Shown here piece by piece: positions 33,052 to 44,573 of a DNA stretch of 64,000 bases (positions are counted from its first letter, which is position 1; the number at the start of each line of letters is the position of its first letter). The position numbers and the translations under genes were made by a program. The DNA comes from Macrosoma leucophasiata (Eukaryota > Arthropoda > Insecta > Lepidoptera > Hedylidae): NCBI GenBank assembly GCA_036365455.1, contig JAWQUS010000017.1, positions 62,001 through 126,000 of the forward strand, read 5' to 3'. The notes beneath the pieces are model-generated. The model made no database searches. It was not told the origin of the DNA and saw only the letters and a program-made list of their open reading frames with translations.

Positions 33052-33865
33052 TTTTGAAGATAACGTGGACATTCATAAAACCATTTCTACAAAAATTCAA
33101 TCGTATGAAAGGTATTGTCTCTTCGGCACTAACCAAGATAAAATCTTGATACGAGTAGCTTTGAATATTCAATTTTTCAAATCCGATGAAGCACAAATAT
33201 TATTACGTTCAAACTGTTTATCCCACATTACATCACCAATATTACGTTCTATAATCTGCCGCACACTAAACGATAAACAGAATTAATGAGTCGAATCACT
33301 AGGTCACACAATATTGTCTCCATATTAGCACGTCGTATCCGCTTCTAAACTCGCTCATACATTTTATATTTCCACAAGTATCCGCGAAGCTGGCCTTTCT
33401 ATTCCGAGCCACGTAGGCGAACAGCAATATCCACAGCTCGCCCCTTCCCCCGTTCCCATATCGCTCGCTCCTTTGTGGATTTACTTGTGCACTGCACGCT
33501 TTAATAAAAAGCGTAATGCGTCTTTCAGTGTTTCTGATGTCTATAAAAGTTGTGCAATGTCTGTGGCTAAGAGGAGTGTAATGGTCTGCTGAATCCAAAA
33601 TGCGGGATTTGGCATCGCGGTGAAGTGCTATTGAGTTTTTCAGCAATTCTCAGTATCTGAAATTTGGAAGTTTACTCTTTAACTTGTTCCTTATTATATT
33701 TATGCGTAGGTCAAGTACGTATTCTGATCCGCAAAATATTTTTTAATGTATATAATATGCCTAAATTTTAAATCGGTATGTAGTTTACAATAATAATAAA
33801 TGTAGTTTATAAAAATAAAGTACTGCAATATGTAGTACAGTTATTTCTGTTACAAAGATAAAACA
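33052..33865. other. no confirmed gene
   Basis: The minus-strand frame 33299-33646 (115 codons, with ...GNGGRGELWILLFAYVARN...) looks more protein-like than most here, but I do not recognise it and it has no neighbours. It may be part of an unrecognised repeat. Confidence 0.3.
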
Positions 33866-33871
33866 ACTTAG

Positions 33872-33990
33872 ATCTCAAGGGTGGCTATACAGGTATACAT
33901 TTCAATCTCTACTTTTGGTGTAGATGTGTATATGCTGCGGTACTCACATAGCAAACGAGAACTGCATGCTTCTTGGCCACCCTTATGACA
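33872..33990 (-). repeat. family A repeat, 5' part
   Basis: TCTCAAGGGTGGCTATACAG, then GCTGCGGTACTCAC and GAGAACTGCATGCTTCTTGG match, in reverse, the beginning of family A. Confidence 0.6.
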
Positions 33991-34247
33991 TACAAAATAC
34001 ACGGATTATTAGCATAGCGACAAACGCAATCATCTTCATTCAAACTTTAACAAACTAGTCCATGACGTTTTATTGCGATGCAGTTTAGGCGCTGCTAAAA
34101 TCTTGTTTCATTTGTTTTAAGTGACAGTACGTTTGAAGAAACGAGACAAAGCTAATTGCGTATCCGTTTATAAAAGGTCATGGTACAGCCGCAGTCCTAA
34201 GGTCTTTTGTACCTGTACTATAAAACCAGAAATGTTATTGTAATATG

Positions 34248-34440
34248 TATTTTTCGTAATAACACATGCGAGTGAACTTTAGAAATTAAAGAAAAAGAAA
34301 TAGAAACGGAAAGAAAAATTTTAATTCAATCAGCAGGACTCGAACCTACGACCTCAGGATAACCAGTCCAGCCGCTTTACCACTAAGCTACCGCAGTCTC
34401 ACACCTATGCGTCAAATTTTGCTTTCCCTTTTTGATTTTT
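34248..34440 (-). mobile_element. tRNA-headed SINE (type S1) with a vestigial inverted partner
   Basis: On the minus strand: head from 34397 with TAGCTTAGTGGTAAAGCGG (A box) and GGTTCGAGTCC (B box), then a body rich in TTTCTTT, ending CATGTGTTATTACGAAAAAT. To the right of the head, on the plus strand, GTCAAATTTTGCTTTCCCTT (34410-34430) matches the SINE body, as if an opposite-facing copy had lost its head. Compare 45618-45960 and 63215-63425. Confidence 0.78.
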
Positions 34441-35828
34441 AACTGATTTAGGATCGGTAGAAATGTAATGTTATGTTATGTGGTAGCGGCACCTATGTTG
34501 TTGATCATCCCTGCACTGTAGTATAAGTAATTCACAGGTTATAAATGTTATCGAGAACAGAGTGGGGCAATCTCTCCTTATTAACCTCTCAGCACATTAG
34601 CATCACGTTCTAGAAGCGATCGATAAATCACACTCAGAAAATCGCTGAGTTGAGAAATTCCGTTTCGATGAGTTAGCCCGTTTATTAAAATCTCTCGTAT
34701 CGAGTTGTTTCATTTCCGTTAGCTTAGGTGCGAAAATTTTAATAAGTACATATACGTATCTGGGACAAGGATGAGAAAAAAATTATGTAGCTCCCAATTA
34801 GTGTGCTGGTCATTTTACCAACATTTCTTTAAAACATATTTATCTGAACTATTTTATGTTATGAGTACCCACACAACGCGTCAATGTGTCAATTATTGCC
34901 AGCCGCTTTACCAAGCCAGCTACCGAATCCCATATCCAGAAGTTGATTTCTCTTTCACTCGTTAATTTAACCCATTCAGGATCGGTGAACGACATCCATT
35001 GATAACTAATAGCTATAGATACAAACGTCGGCACACATCTTTATTCTAAAATCTCATTAACTGGGCGATCTTTTGATCTAATAATAAAGACAAAGGATGC
35101 AGGGATTTTGTGCTACAACATCTCAAAAGGCGATATTAAATTTGAATATGTAGCGAACTGGAGCCAATAACTGCGCGATAATTGTGTGACGCTGCTGAAC
35201 TTGTTCCGGCGACGAGACGTTTGTACACGCAACAAGTTTACGGAAAAATCTATGGGATTATTCATACGGCAAGGTTCATTATGCACCAGTGGTCATTTCT
35301 GGTAGTTCTACTGAATGTCAATAGTATCGCCGCCAATTACATGGGAGTCAAACAAGATATAAATGGAATTGTGATTGTATGCATGTATGCTTGCACGATG
35401 CCACGCACCTTCGCACATACATATAAACGATGTGTATCACATATAAATTTTAATAGGATACGCATCGGACACGACATTTCGATTGCTACGTCGTACATTG
35501 TATGACGTTTACGTTTATACTCTCGGTGTTTTGTGGTATCGATATATACATACTGAAAGGTATTTTCCGATGATAAATTAGAACAATTTTAAAATCATCC
35601 GACATTACGCTCGCGCTGTGGTCCCGCCAGTCTCATTAATTTAATGAACGTGATTAAATTGGCAAAAAATGATTCACAATATTTTTGTTATTAAATTCAG
35701 CAATAAAATTCTGACAGTGAAAACACATCAAAATTTGTAATTATAAAAAAATACTATTGATAGCGTTGCTAAGTTTCGAGTTGAATCGCCAAGTCAGACG
35801 AAGAGTATTTTTTTATACGCTTACGCTT
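34440..35828. other. no supported gene
   Basis: The 107-codon frame 35182-35505 (plus) has a hydrophobic stretch but no recognised domain. Nothing else. Confidence 0.4.
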
Positions 35829-35829
35829 A

Positions 35830-36017
35830 CACTCCACACTCGGTATAAACTTGTGTCGTGGATACCGTTATCCAATCCATCCAACACATACACAAACACC
35901 CAGACCCGAAACAAACACCTGTAGGCCATACAAATATTTGTCCCAGTGCGGGGATCGAACCCGCGACCCTTCGAATCAAACGCTCATCTCAAACTGCTGG
36001 ACTAACCGGGTCGTAAA
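35830..36017 (-). mobile_element. tRNA-headed SINE (type S3)
   Basis: On the minus strand the head runs ACGACCCGGTTAGTCCAGCA and contains GGGTTCGATCCCCGC, a textbook B box. The body (ACAAATATTTGTATGGCC, GTCTGGGTGTTTGTG) resembles a SINE I recall from moths. The plus frame 35851-36117 is antisense to it and not a gene. Confidence 0.75.
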
Positions 36018-36134
36018 ATTGGGTTTTGTTTGTGATGAAATTCCCAGTAGTATTCTAGAGTCCGGTTCGTTGAGAGTCGGATTGCCGCCCCGTCGGACTA
36101 CGACTGAGAGAGTATAGAGACTATATACAGAGTA

Positions 36135-36232
36135 TGTAAACGTAACTTCAGGCCTGTAATCCCCGAAGGGTTAGGCAGAGGTAAATACATGCATTCAAGC
36201 ATACATGCATACACTCACAATTCGTCGCTTAC
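36135..36232 (+). repeat. short LINE-tail-type element
   Basis: Third copy of the type at 331 and 9503: GTAACTTCAGGCCTGTAATC, CCCGAAGGGTTAGGCAGAGG, ATGCATTCAAGCATACATGC, then TCACAATTCGTCGCTTAC. Confidence 0.65.
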
Positions 36233-36234
36233 AT

Positions 36235-37080
36235 TATAATAGAGAGTACATACTATAATCATAATGTACTATAGCTGCATAACTGTCTTAATTTTCATAC
36301 AAGAACCATTTATATGGAACGGATTTGTTACCTCGGATCGGAATGGTCTGGCATCGAATATTGAAGCGCGCCACGCGCCCGCGCCGCGTGTCGCTGGAAA
36401 CTGTTGAATACGTTCCGGGACGGTGCGCTACTGCGGAACTATACAAACAACTAACGTGCTGGGATACAGCTAATTATGAAGATAATACAATGTAATAAGT
36501 CAAATGTGTTTACATCTAACTAGCTGTTGTTTGTGACTGACTGCCTAAGGGTGATCTACAATCACACTCTTTAGTTCGCACTTAGTCTGTGCATCAATTT
36601 TGGAACAAAGGTCTTTGTCTTATCTCTAAAGTGGTTAACAAACAAATACTTCATAAGTCGCGCGGGCGTTCCGCTTCATCGCACACGTAATCAGAATCGC
36701 TTTGTACTTAAAGAATTTGCTCCAATTAATTCCTTTTAACATTGAGAGCCCGCAACTTCCTTCCTTTGCAATTTGCAACTAATCGCTATATTTTAAAATG
36801 AACACATGTTCCATTAAATTTGTTCTAGAGAGGAGCTCCGACCTTACGCTCTACAAACATAGCGTTCTTATGCATGTAAACAGTATTCCACAGCAACTGA
36901 AGGAAAAATCTTGATTATCTTAAGATGCAATTCTGATCATACAACACAACACAACAGCTTTCGCTTCCAATTTCAGAGCACTCAACTCATCATTGACGAG
37001 AGTGTTTGACGTCATCGAATGAAGTTCAGATCCAAGATCACTTTTATAAAATCAAGGTGGTTACCAAGAAAAATTTAAAC
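36235..37080. other. no supported gene
   Basis: Nothing recognised. Confidence 0.4.
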
Positions 37081-37082
37081 TG

Positions 37083-37325
37083 ATGGTAAAGTTCCAAGGT
37101 CAGAGCTCGAGAGCTTAGGCACCACCGCATCTGTCCCAAATGGTAGTGTTCAGCACTATCTTGTTTCGGTTAGATGGTAATATATAGCCAAGTAATAACT
37201 ATAGCTGAGGCACAACCACTTATCTTTCAAGGGTGGCGATCTGAACCTTTTTTTGTGTGGATGCCTTTAGGCTGCAGTCATCACTCACCATCCACGTAAA
37301 CTGCAGGTTTGTTTGCTACCCTCAT
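37083..37325 (-). repeat. family A repeat
   Basis: In reverse orientation: TGGTAAAGTTCCAAGGTCAG, GGCACCACCGCATC, TGGTAGTGTTCAGCACTATC, TGTAAACTGCAGGTTTG. The stem-loop is partly degraded. Confidence 0.75.
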
Positions 37326-37550
37326 AATTAAAAAAAATCCATGCGTTTATAAAAGGCAGTATTTTATGTCGGGGCTTTATAAAATATGAATGAAGCTCCA
37401 TTTGGAATCACTCCCAGTTGGACCCGAATCACGTCGGATAAACACGAACTCTTAGGGTTTTTTTTTCGCATGGATAAATAAACTTGATTATTAAGAAACG
37501 TTGTAACTTAATTTCACTGTTTTATTTAAGTTTATCCTTAAGCGTTCGTG
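37325..37550. other. no supported feature
   Basis: Nothing recognised. Confidence 0.4.
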
Positions 37551-37680
37551 TTTCCCCCACTTTCCCATACTTTTGAAAAATGGAAAAAAATCCTTGACAA
37601 AGCGGGCCTGGGATAGAATCTAGAATTCCAGCGTAGCTCTAGCGGCTTACTGTCACTCACTACTAAGGCACTTAAGTTAA
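37550..37680 (-). mobile_element. SINE type S2, degraded copy
   Basis: GAAAAATGGAAAAAAATCCT, then AATTCCAGCGTAGCTCTAGC correspond to the body and head of the SINE at 9625-9790 in the same orientation. The B box is eroded. Confidence 0.55.
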
Positions 37681-38973
37681 TAGCTGAACAGTGAACATTA
37701 CGTTATAGGTATTGCCTTCTTTTGAACAGTCATTTACGAAACATTGGACACACCTGTCACACTTTTTAACACCGCTCATTTCATAAAGCTAGCACGGATT
37801 TATAAAAGTAAAATCATTTATGTAGTAATATACGTATGCAGCCAGAAGGCCAGACGGACCGACGGGGTAAATTTGGTCTGAAAATAAAATGCATTTAAAA
37901 GCGCAACTCTCGTGCGCTCCGCTGCGCCCGGTGGCCATAACTGACTCTTTGAAATAAAACTACTTTTTTCAGACAATGTATATCTGTTGTTATTCACTAT
38001 AGGTCAGGACTTCCCAACCTGGGGGGCACGCCCCCCTGGGGAGGCGTAGAGTAGTGTCAGGGGGGCGCGGCGTAAAATGTACAAATATTACATTTCCAAA
38101 AAATAAAATTAAAGAGTAGGTAAATTTAACTGCTCCTAATTGCCATTCAATCGCTGCTGTACAAGTTTCTATAAATCACAACAGGACGTGGACGCGCTCC
38201 TCGCCCTACCTTCCCGCTTGCATCCATCTGTCATGTCACTCAGGTAGGTATTAGTAGGTAGTAGGACTTGGTTCTGTTAATAGTTCGTTCGCATAAAAAT
38301 CCAATTTCCTCCAGCAAGTAATAAAGCATGGTTAAAGCATGGTAGGTACAGATATTTTATTAGAAAAATAGTTACGGGATAAAATTCATCTAAAGACGAA
38401 AATATAATAAAAATAACAATAAAAATAAATTACTTAGTAGTGATTTTATGTCGGAAACCAAGAGGATCTGGGCTTTTTAGGTTTAAAACGATTTCAGGAA
38501 AAAAATACAAGTCCTACTATAAAACTTTGAATGGCAAAGTTGTAGGCCATAAAAAAGAGTACAACTTTTATCTTCACTCAATTTTCACATAACCTCAAAA
38601 TAATTACTTAATAATAATTGCGAAAAAGCCAAATAACCGAAACATTTTGGTTTATTATTTTTCTCCCACACAAAACAAATCGGGTTTTTATGAAACTTGG
38701 CGAAAATATTTGCTTTGCCTTTTAGGTCACAAATGTCCAGTAATTAAATTTTTTTCAGAATCGTGATCGTGATAAACCAATTTCAAACCTAAAAAGCCTA
38801 TCTTTCCACTATCTGACCTAAAATCGCAAATCATAATTTACGTTTCCTTTTATTTTAATTACATACTTTCTGTTCCTTGAATTGATCAAGGAACAGGGTA
38901 TCATACTGTTACTATTTTCTATAATTCTTCATCCATTTTAAAGCCACCTGCACTGGCTTATGGTTGGTCTTTT

Positions 38974-40300
38974 CATCATCATCATTTCAGCCAAAAGACG
39001 TTTCCAGCTGGACAAAGGCCTTCCTCAAAGATTTTCACAATAAACAGACCTGGGCCGCCCTCATCCAGCGATTGCCTGCGTCCTTCACCAGGTCGTCGGT
39101 CTATCTTGTCGGGGGCCTGCCTACACCTTCTGGTACGTGGTCGCCACTCGAGAACTCTTCTGTTCTTCAAGTTATGTGCCCTGCCCACATAGCTCGAAAT
39201 CTAGTAGTAATAGTCTCGCTATTCGGTGAGCTATGTCTGTAACTTTAGTTCTCATGCGGATCTCCTCATTTCTAATTCAATCTCGCAGAGAAACTCCAAG
39301 CATAGCTCTCTCCATTGCTCTCTGCATGACCTTGAGCATTATTGTGAGGTCCATAGTGAGCGACCACCTTTCTGTTCCATATGTCATCACTGGCAACACA
39401 CACTGGTCAACCTTTTTCTTGAGACAGGTAAGTTTAGGTAAGTCGTACGAGAAGATGTATCGGATTCGGCGATAGACCTCTTTTACGAAGTTGTACCGAC
39501 ATTTGACATGATCTTCGTCTTGTCCATGTTCATTTTAAGGTCCATTCGTTGGGAGGCCCTACTGAGGCCATTGAGTATTGTGCCAATTTTTTCCAGTCAT
39601 GACTAAGATATCATCCACAAATCTGAGGTGGGAGATGTACTCGCCGTTAATGCTGATGCCGAGTCCGTTCCAGTCCAGAAGCTTGAAGACATCTTCCAAT
39701 GCAGTAATTAACAGTTTCGGAGATATAACATCTCTCTGTCTCACGCCTCGCTGCAATTGGTTAGGTTTCGAGTTTTGACCCTGAAGAAGATCTGACATAG
39801 TGGCATTTTCGTACAAGCTCCTCAGCACCTCGATGTATTGGTGGTCGTTTTGGCACCTCTGGAGTGTCCTTACACAGCCCAAATTCCAACTGAATCGAAG
39901 GCCTTTTCATAGTCCAGGAATGCTAGGCATAGGATCTGGTTATATTCTTCGATCTTCTATTTGACCTGCCGCAGCGGGTGTATGTGGTCTATGATACTAA
40001 AGCCTTTACAGAACTCGGCTTAATCGGGAGGCTGGAAGTCGTCGAGTCTGTGAGATAGACGGTTCGAAATCACTCTCGAAAACAGTTTATAGACGTGACT
40101 CTTCCCGGGGGCAATACATTTTTAGAAGAGTATTGTCACCTTTTTAAAAAAAACAGTATCTCCATACTTTTATGCCAGTATGACGAAATTGAACAACTTT
40201 TAAAGAGCTTCTAATACTGGCCTTCCACCTGCTTTCAGGAGTTCAGAAGTAATTCCGCCATCACCCGGCGCCCTGTTGTTTCTGAGCTTTTTGAGAGCCA
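38974..40300 (-). mobile_element. 5'-truncated LINE inserted into the hAT element
   Basis: The 14-mer ATGGTTGGTCTTTT occurs at 38960-38973 and 40301-40314, directly flanking the LINE: a clean target-site duplication. On the minus strand the 3' end is ...GGCTGAAATGATGATGATG, an ATG-repeat tail shared with the copy at 50227-50243. The 5' end lies within the reverse transcriptase. The family is a very common arthropod endonuclease-reverse transcriptase type. Confidence 0.93.
38974..40300 (-). pseudogene. LINE reverse transcriptase, degraded
   Basis: Reading the minus strand from 40300, pieces in shifting frames give LRNNRAPGDGGITSELLKAG, DHIHPLRQV, LCLAFLDYEKAFDSV, then the best frame at 39882-39559: LRSLYENATM, QLQRGVRQRDVISPKL, ALEDVFKLLDWNGLGI and FVDD, the catalytic aspartate pair. 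Downstream are remnants of the PRTR...TDDLVK.AG tail. Multiple frameshifts and stops make it non-functional. The tail segment around 39075-39140 lacks the fold-back found in the 50-kb copy. Confidence 0.92.
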
Positions 40301-40379
40301 ATGGTTGGTCTTTTATAATTAAAATTTAACTTAAAAATGTCACGCAGTAATAATCAAAGGCAAAGTTAGTTATTGACAA

Positions 40380-40520
40380 TGTCTGCCCGACAATTGTTGG
40401 AGCAGACGTGTCCTATAGACCACGTCTAGGCCGCCGTAGTCTAAGAGTCTTTGTAATGACAACTTTAGGAGGATAGAGATTTGTGGCGCGACCTGAAAGA
40501 GGCCTCCAACTGTGGACAGA
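40380..40520 (+). pseudogene. second LINE C-terminal fragment within the hAT element
   Basis: In one plus-strand frame the codons read EDRDLWRDLKEASNCGQK then stop (about 40466-40522), resembling a LINE C-terminal W-R-D-L motif. The upstream part has stops. This is a second, older insertion or an original part of the host element. Confidence 0.5.
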
Positions 40521-40831
40521 AATAGCCTGTTGATTGATTGACTGACAAGAAATGTATATGTGAAAGTACTTAATAATATCCAAATGTATTCTTTCGTTCA
40601 TTATCCTTAATTAATATATTGTATCTGTATTCAACCTATTTAAAATACCTTAAGTTAAATAATTTAATTGATAAAAAAATGTGCGATCCTAATTTTTGTT
40701 GAAAGTTACCTAAGACCTACCTATGCAAATATTATTTTTGGCTCGGGGAGGCTCGGCAAAATAAAGGTTGGGAAACCCTGCTATAGGTTATAGATATTTT
40801 AAAACTTATCACAATAATTATTTATTAGTGG

Positions 40832-40905
40832 TGACAGTGGTGGTGGTGATGGTGGAGGTGATGACGATGGTGGTGATGGTGGTGGTGGTGTTGGTGGCAT
40901 TAGTG
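40832..40905 (+). repeat. GGT/GAT-rich microsatellite
   Basis: Degenerate trinucleotide array of GGT with GAT, GAC and GTT variants. Confidence 0.85.
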
Positions 40906-40979
40906 GTTAAAAATGCACCACGTTAGTATTCAATTTTTCATTTCTGCCGCCTCTTACGGAGTGCATATTTATTATGTAT

Positions 40980-41355
40980 AGATCTATCTTTCATCTTTAA
41001 TTCTCTGTCAGTAGCACTAATTGACTGAAACTTTACAAAACTTTATAATAATTGTCTATAAAAAAATATTATGCATAAAAGTTTAAAATGGCCTTTTCGA
41101 AAATACGGTTCAGCGTAGGATGGACGTTTGTAGGTAGGAACTTCCACGACTGAGCGTTTAAACACATAATTAGCAATTTTTCGCAATCCTAGCAGCCTGG
41201 GTGCTTTTTTCCCCGATGGCCATACTTCTAATATCGTGTACAGAGAAGCATTACTGTAAAGTAGATTTTTTAGCTACCCAAAATTTATATCTAAAAGCGC
41301 TGCCCAAAGTCCCAAAGTCACTTTTCCACGCGAATAAAGTCGCAGGCACAGCTAG
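40980..41355 (-). repeat. unassigned dispersed repeat with AGCTAG end
   Basis: The right end (GCGAATAAAGTCGCAGGCAC then AGCTAG) resembles the ends of 18564-18648. The left limit is a guess. No coding capacity. Confidence 0.35.
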
Positions 41356-41359
41356 TTTA

Positions 41360-42158
41360 TCAATAAACTGACTGACTTTTAACTTCCGGTTGTCGATTAA
41401 CGACGATTACGACATCATCGCATTGTGATTAAGCTGTTTAAGTGAGGAATGAAAAAAGCATGAAGTAATATGGAGAACAGTTCCTGTTTAAAATTGAGTT
41501 TTCAATCTGAAATTTGTATTTAAATAATAATTTATATTGAAGTTGTTTGTATCGACGCACAAAACAAAGAAAAGTAAAAAAAGATTTGGATCTTTGGTAT
41601 TAGCAGAAAGTGATCGAAACACTCGCATTATCCTTATAGAGAGAGTAGAGCCTGCGCGTGGTGTGGGAAGGGAACGGCTTGTAATTGCCGACTCTATTTA
41701 CTGAATAGACACTGTGTTCTTCATCACAAATGCTTCTATTTTTGCCGCAGTTCCTATTAGTAGGGTGCACTGTAACTGCACCTTATGTTTCTCAACTAAA
41801 CGATTCAGAAAGAAAATGTATTTTTTTAATACATTGTGTTAGAAAAATGACATTAGCTCAAAAAGCTATTGCACGACCAACTAACTGGATTTGGACCAAT
41901 TAACTTTATTTCTGGCTATGTTTAGAATTTTCTCTCATTAAACTGCTTTTGAAAACGGTAACAATAATCTGTTGGCTTTTTATCATAATTCGCACACAAA
42001 TTTAAGAACAATTTTCATAACACGTAACACGTTATGAGTGACTTCGTGAAAAGAATCAGATCACATTCATTATTATTGCTTGGTCGTAACTTCGAAATCA
42101 TTTATCGCTGTGTGTAGAGCAAATAAATATGTTTTTTTTTTTGTAAAGAATCAAGTGG
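41360..42158. other. no supported gene
   Basis: AT-rich sequence, nothing recognised. Confidence 0.4.
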
Positions 42159-42159
42159 C

Positions 42160-42420
42160 AAACAAGCATGCAGTTCACATTGATGTTAAGTGATGACTGC
42201 AGCCTATAGACACCCACACAAAGACCAAGGTCAAAATACTGATGCTTTACCACTCCTGAGGCCTAAGGTGTTATGCCTTTGTGCCGGTAATTACAGGGCC
42301 GTACATTACCACCTGACCGGAACACGGTACTCCTGAACACTACCATTTAGCGGCAAGTATATTAGGTAATGCGGTGGTGCCTACGCCCGCGAGCTCCGTC
42401 ACTGGAGCTCTACCACCAGT
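42160..42420 (+). repeat. family A repeat, best full-length copy
   Basis: It runs from AAGTGGCAAACAAGCATGCA to TCTACCACCAGTA. A perfect 7-bp stem, GAGCTCC/GGAGCTC with a GTCACT-type loop (about 42388-42410), ends roughly 12 bases before the 3' end. There are no terminal inverted repeats, no tRNA head and no A-tail, so the class is unclear. A TA microsatellite follows. Confidence 0.85.
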
Positions 42421-42424
42421 ATAT

Positions 42425-42740
42425 ATATATTATTATGTCACAGTTAAAGTATACTATGATAATTTGAATTCCCTCGAAACGATTAAAATGTTTTGTATTT
42501 TTTTTGTCCGCAATTGAATGTGCATGAAAGATGAATATTACACACCGATTTGAAATCCAGTAATCTTGAAATCATAAGGAATTTAAAAAATCGTACATCT
42601 AGTTCTGTTTGTGTTGAATAAGTCTCCAAAATGCAAAAATAAGATGATGAGCAAAATGAGAAAACATTAACGTGAATAGATGAAAATTAAAGAAAAACAT
42701 TCAACACATTTTAAATGAGTTTGCTAGAATCAAATGAGTA
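42425..42740. other. no supported feature
   Basis: AT-rich sequence, nothing recognised. Confidence 0.4.
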
Positions 42741-42742
42741 AC

Positions 42743-42945
42743 AGCGAGACGCACGTGCCAAGAATGGAGCGTTCAGCGGCTATTAGTCGCTCGCGAGGTG
42801 ATGACCGACCGAAGTCTTCATGTGGACATGTTGTCTTTTGGCTTGTTTAATGATGTCCTAGCTCGACTATTCATTATTTTCTGGTCGTAATTTATAAATC
42901 ATTTGTGATTTCGTGCTGCGCAAATAACTTTGATACTATGTTAAA
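42743..42945 (+). repeat. direct duplication flanking a LINE scrap, copy 1
   Basis: Shares ordered blocks with 43157-43345: GCCAAGAATGGAGCGTTCAG, GTCGCTCGC, TTCATTATTTTCTGGTCGTA, TTGTGATTTCGTGCTGCGCA. Confidence 0.7.
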
Positions 42946-42974
42946 TTTAGCAGTGTATCAAGCCAAATTTATTT

Positions 42975-43100
42975 GACTAGTGTATATTGCCAGTGATGAT
43001 ATACGAAACTGAAGCGTGGTCGCTTACTATGGGCCTCATAAGATAGCTGAAGGTCACACTGAGAGCAATGGAAAGAGCTCTGCTCGGCGTTTACCGCGTA
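42975..43100 (+). pseudogene. LINE reverse-transcriptase thumb fragment
   Basis: One plus-strand frame reads CILPVMIYETEAWSLTMGLI, R, stop, LKVTLRAMERALLGVY. This aligns with CVLPVMTYGTKTWSLTMGLI RRLKVTQRAMERAMLGVS of the copy at 49671-50243. It has an internal stop and is cut at both ends. It lies between the two halves of a direct duplication. Confidence 0.88.
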
Positions 43101-43156
43101 AAGTGATCTCAGCACGCTCTAAATCAGTTTGTAGAAAGATTCAGATAAGTTATAGC

Positions 43157-43345
43157 GGGAGAAGACGCGCGCATGCCAAGAATGAAGCGTTTAGCGGCCA
43201 TTTGTCGCTTGCAAGCTTATGGCCGAATAAACTTTTGATGTGGATAGTTTGTATTATAGATCGCAGTGAGACAATTCATTATTATCTAGTCGTGATATTG
43301 AAAATATTTATTATTTTGCTCAGTGCAAACAATTTTGAAATGCTT
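43157..43345 (+). repeat. direct duplication flanking a LINE scrap, copy 2
   Basis: Partner of 42743-42945; starts with GCATGCCAAGAATGAAGCGT and continues TTATCTAGTCGTGATATTGA. The frame 43016-43387 passes through this and the LINE scrap in a different phase and is not a gene. Confidence 0.7.
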
Positions 43346-43349
43346 TTCT

Positions 43350-44368
43350 TTGTGTCGCATCAATCTTATCTACTGAATATAAGCTGATTTTATACTTTCG
43401 TTACAGTCCCAGCAGATCTTAGAGCTCCATTGACGAGTTAAGATGTTCAGAGAGAATTCATATACAGAGGGTATATGAATTACCTAAGTGGTCTTCGCTG
43501 TCATGTTTTCTTTTAATGTTAATATGAAGGTCTGTAATGTGTAGCATATGAGAAAAACATTTAAGGCTTTAAGCATTCAATTCTAAAAAAAAACTCAAAC
43601 TCTAGCGCAATTTGAAAGATATATTTGTTTGCATTCCTACGCTTTTTGTAACATAAAAGAATATCATCGCAAGAAAGTGTTACTAATAAATGAAAAAGTC
43701 TCACCGTAGACCAATAAGTCACTTGTAACAGAAACTGTGGTAAGTAAGAATAACGAAATATAAGCGAATAATGTCTCCATGAATAACAATGTGTTTTCAC
43801 GGGAAAAAAACTACACAACAATGAATTACTAGTTGTGTAGTTTTTTCCCGTACCATATCCAATCGGAGACTGGCTCGCAACTCGCCATGAAATATGTTGT
43901 TACAGAATCTCTCATCAGTGTGAACTTGGCTTAAGTTTACATTTCATCACATTATGCTTCCCTAAAAGGGGTAGCGCTGAACACGAAACAGGATGTTTGT
44001 TTTAAATTGCAAAACAAACATTAGGAGACCTTCATCGATCTATGCCAAGGAACCGGCAAGTATGCATACTGTATGTATAAATAAATATGTATATGTAATA
44101 TGTAAATATGTATATACTTATGTACCAATAACTTACGTATGTATTATGTATGTATTTACATTTTGTTTACTTAATGAAAGTTTGAACCAAGCGTGACCTC
44201 TTTTAAATAATTGATATTGTGGGCATAATATTAAGCAGACAACGCAGTGTATTTGCTATGTAGTGTATTACTGAAGCATTCTGCCTCTGCATCTACAATT
44301 GGCCGTGCATTGACGTGTCTCCTAGGGGGTAGAAATCCAAAGTAAATTATTAGGCGCGACAGCATTAT
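43350..44368. other. no supported gene; one hairpin
   Basis: 43799-43819 pairs with 43832-43851 (ACGGGAAAAAAACTACACAA, then C; one-base difference in the A-run), a strong hairpin. A TATG-rich low-complexity tract lies at about 44070-44160. No motif-bearing frame. Confidence 0.6.
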
Positions 44369-44369
44369 C

Positions 44370-44550
44370 GTATTCTAGTCAAATGGTAATTTATGGACTA
44401 TAATAATTATCACAGAAGCAAAATAACTTAGGCTTCAACGGTGTCAGTACCTTTTGATCTGCGGCTTATGAGTACATTTCTCTAGGCTACCTGCAGCTTT
44501 CACTTAGGTACTTTCCATGTGAACTTACTAGTATGCTACTTTTAATTGGT
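44370..44550 (-). repeat. family A repeat, degraded
   Basis: Order of blocks is kept in reverse (CATTATCGTATTCTAGTCAA, CACAGAAGCAAAATAACTTA, ACTTAGGTACTTTCCATGTG), with low identity. Confidence 0.5.
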
Positions 44551-44573
44551 ATTCTAATATAAAACAATAAATA

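Larger units (their letters stand above)
38005..40780. mobile_element. hAT element with a nested LINE
   Basis: The left end CAGGACTTCCCAACCTGGGG and the reversed right end CAGGGTTTCCCAACCTTTAT form inverted ends (14 of the first 16 bases agree). The 8-mer CTATAGGT flanks it exactly on both sides (37997-38004 and 40781-40788), the hAT signature. Without the inserted LINE (38974-40300) and one copy of its duplicated site, the element is about 1.4 kb. I see no transposase, so it is non-autonomous or gutted. Confidence 0.88.

Noticed and set aside
38964..39475. Plus-strand frames in the 39-kb region
   Set aside because: They are antisense shadows of a minus-strand LINE reverse transcriptase.
40832..40905. 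Possible coding poly-Gly tract
   Set aside because: A degenerate GGT/GAT microsatellite without an extended frame around it.
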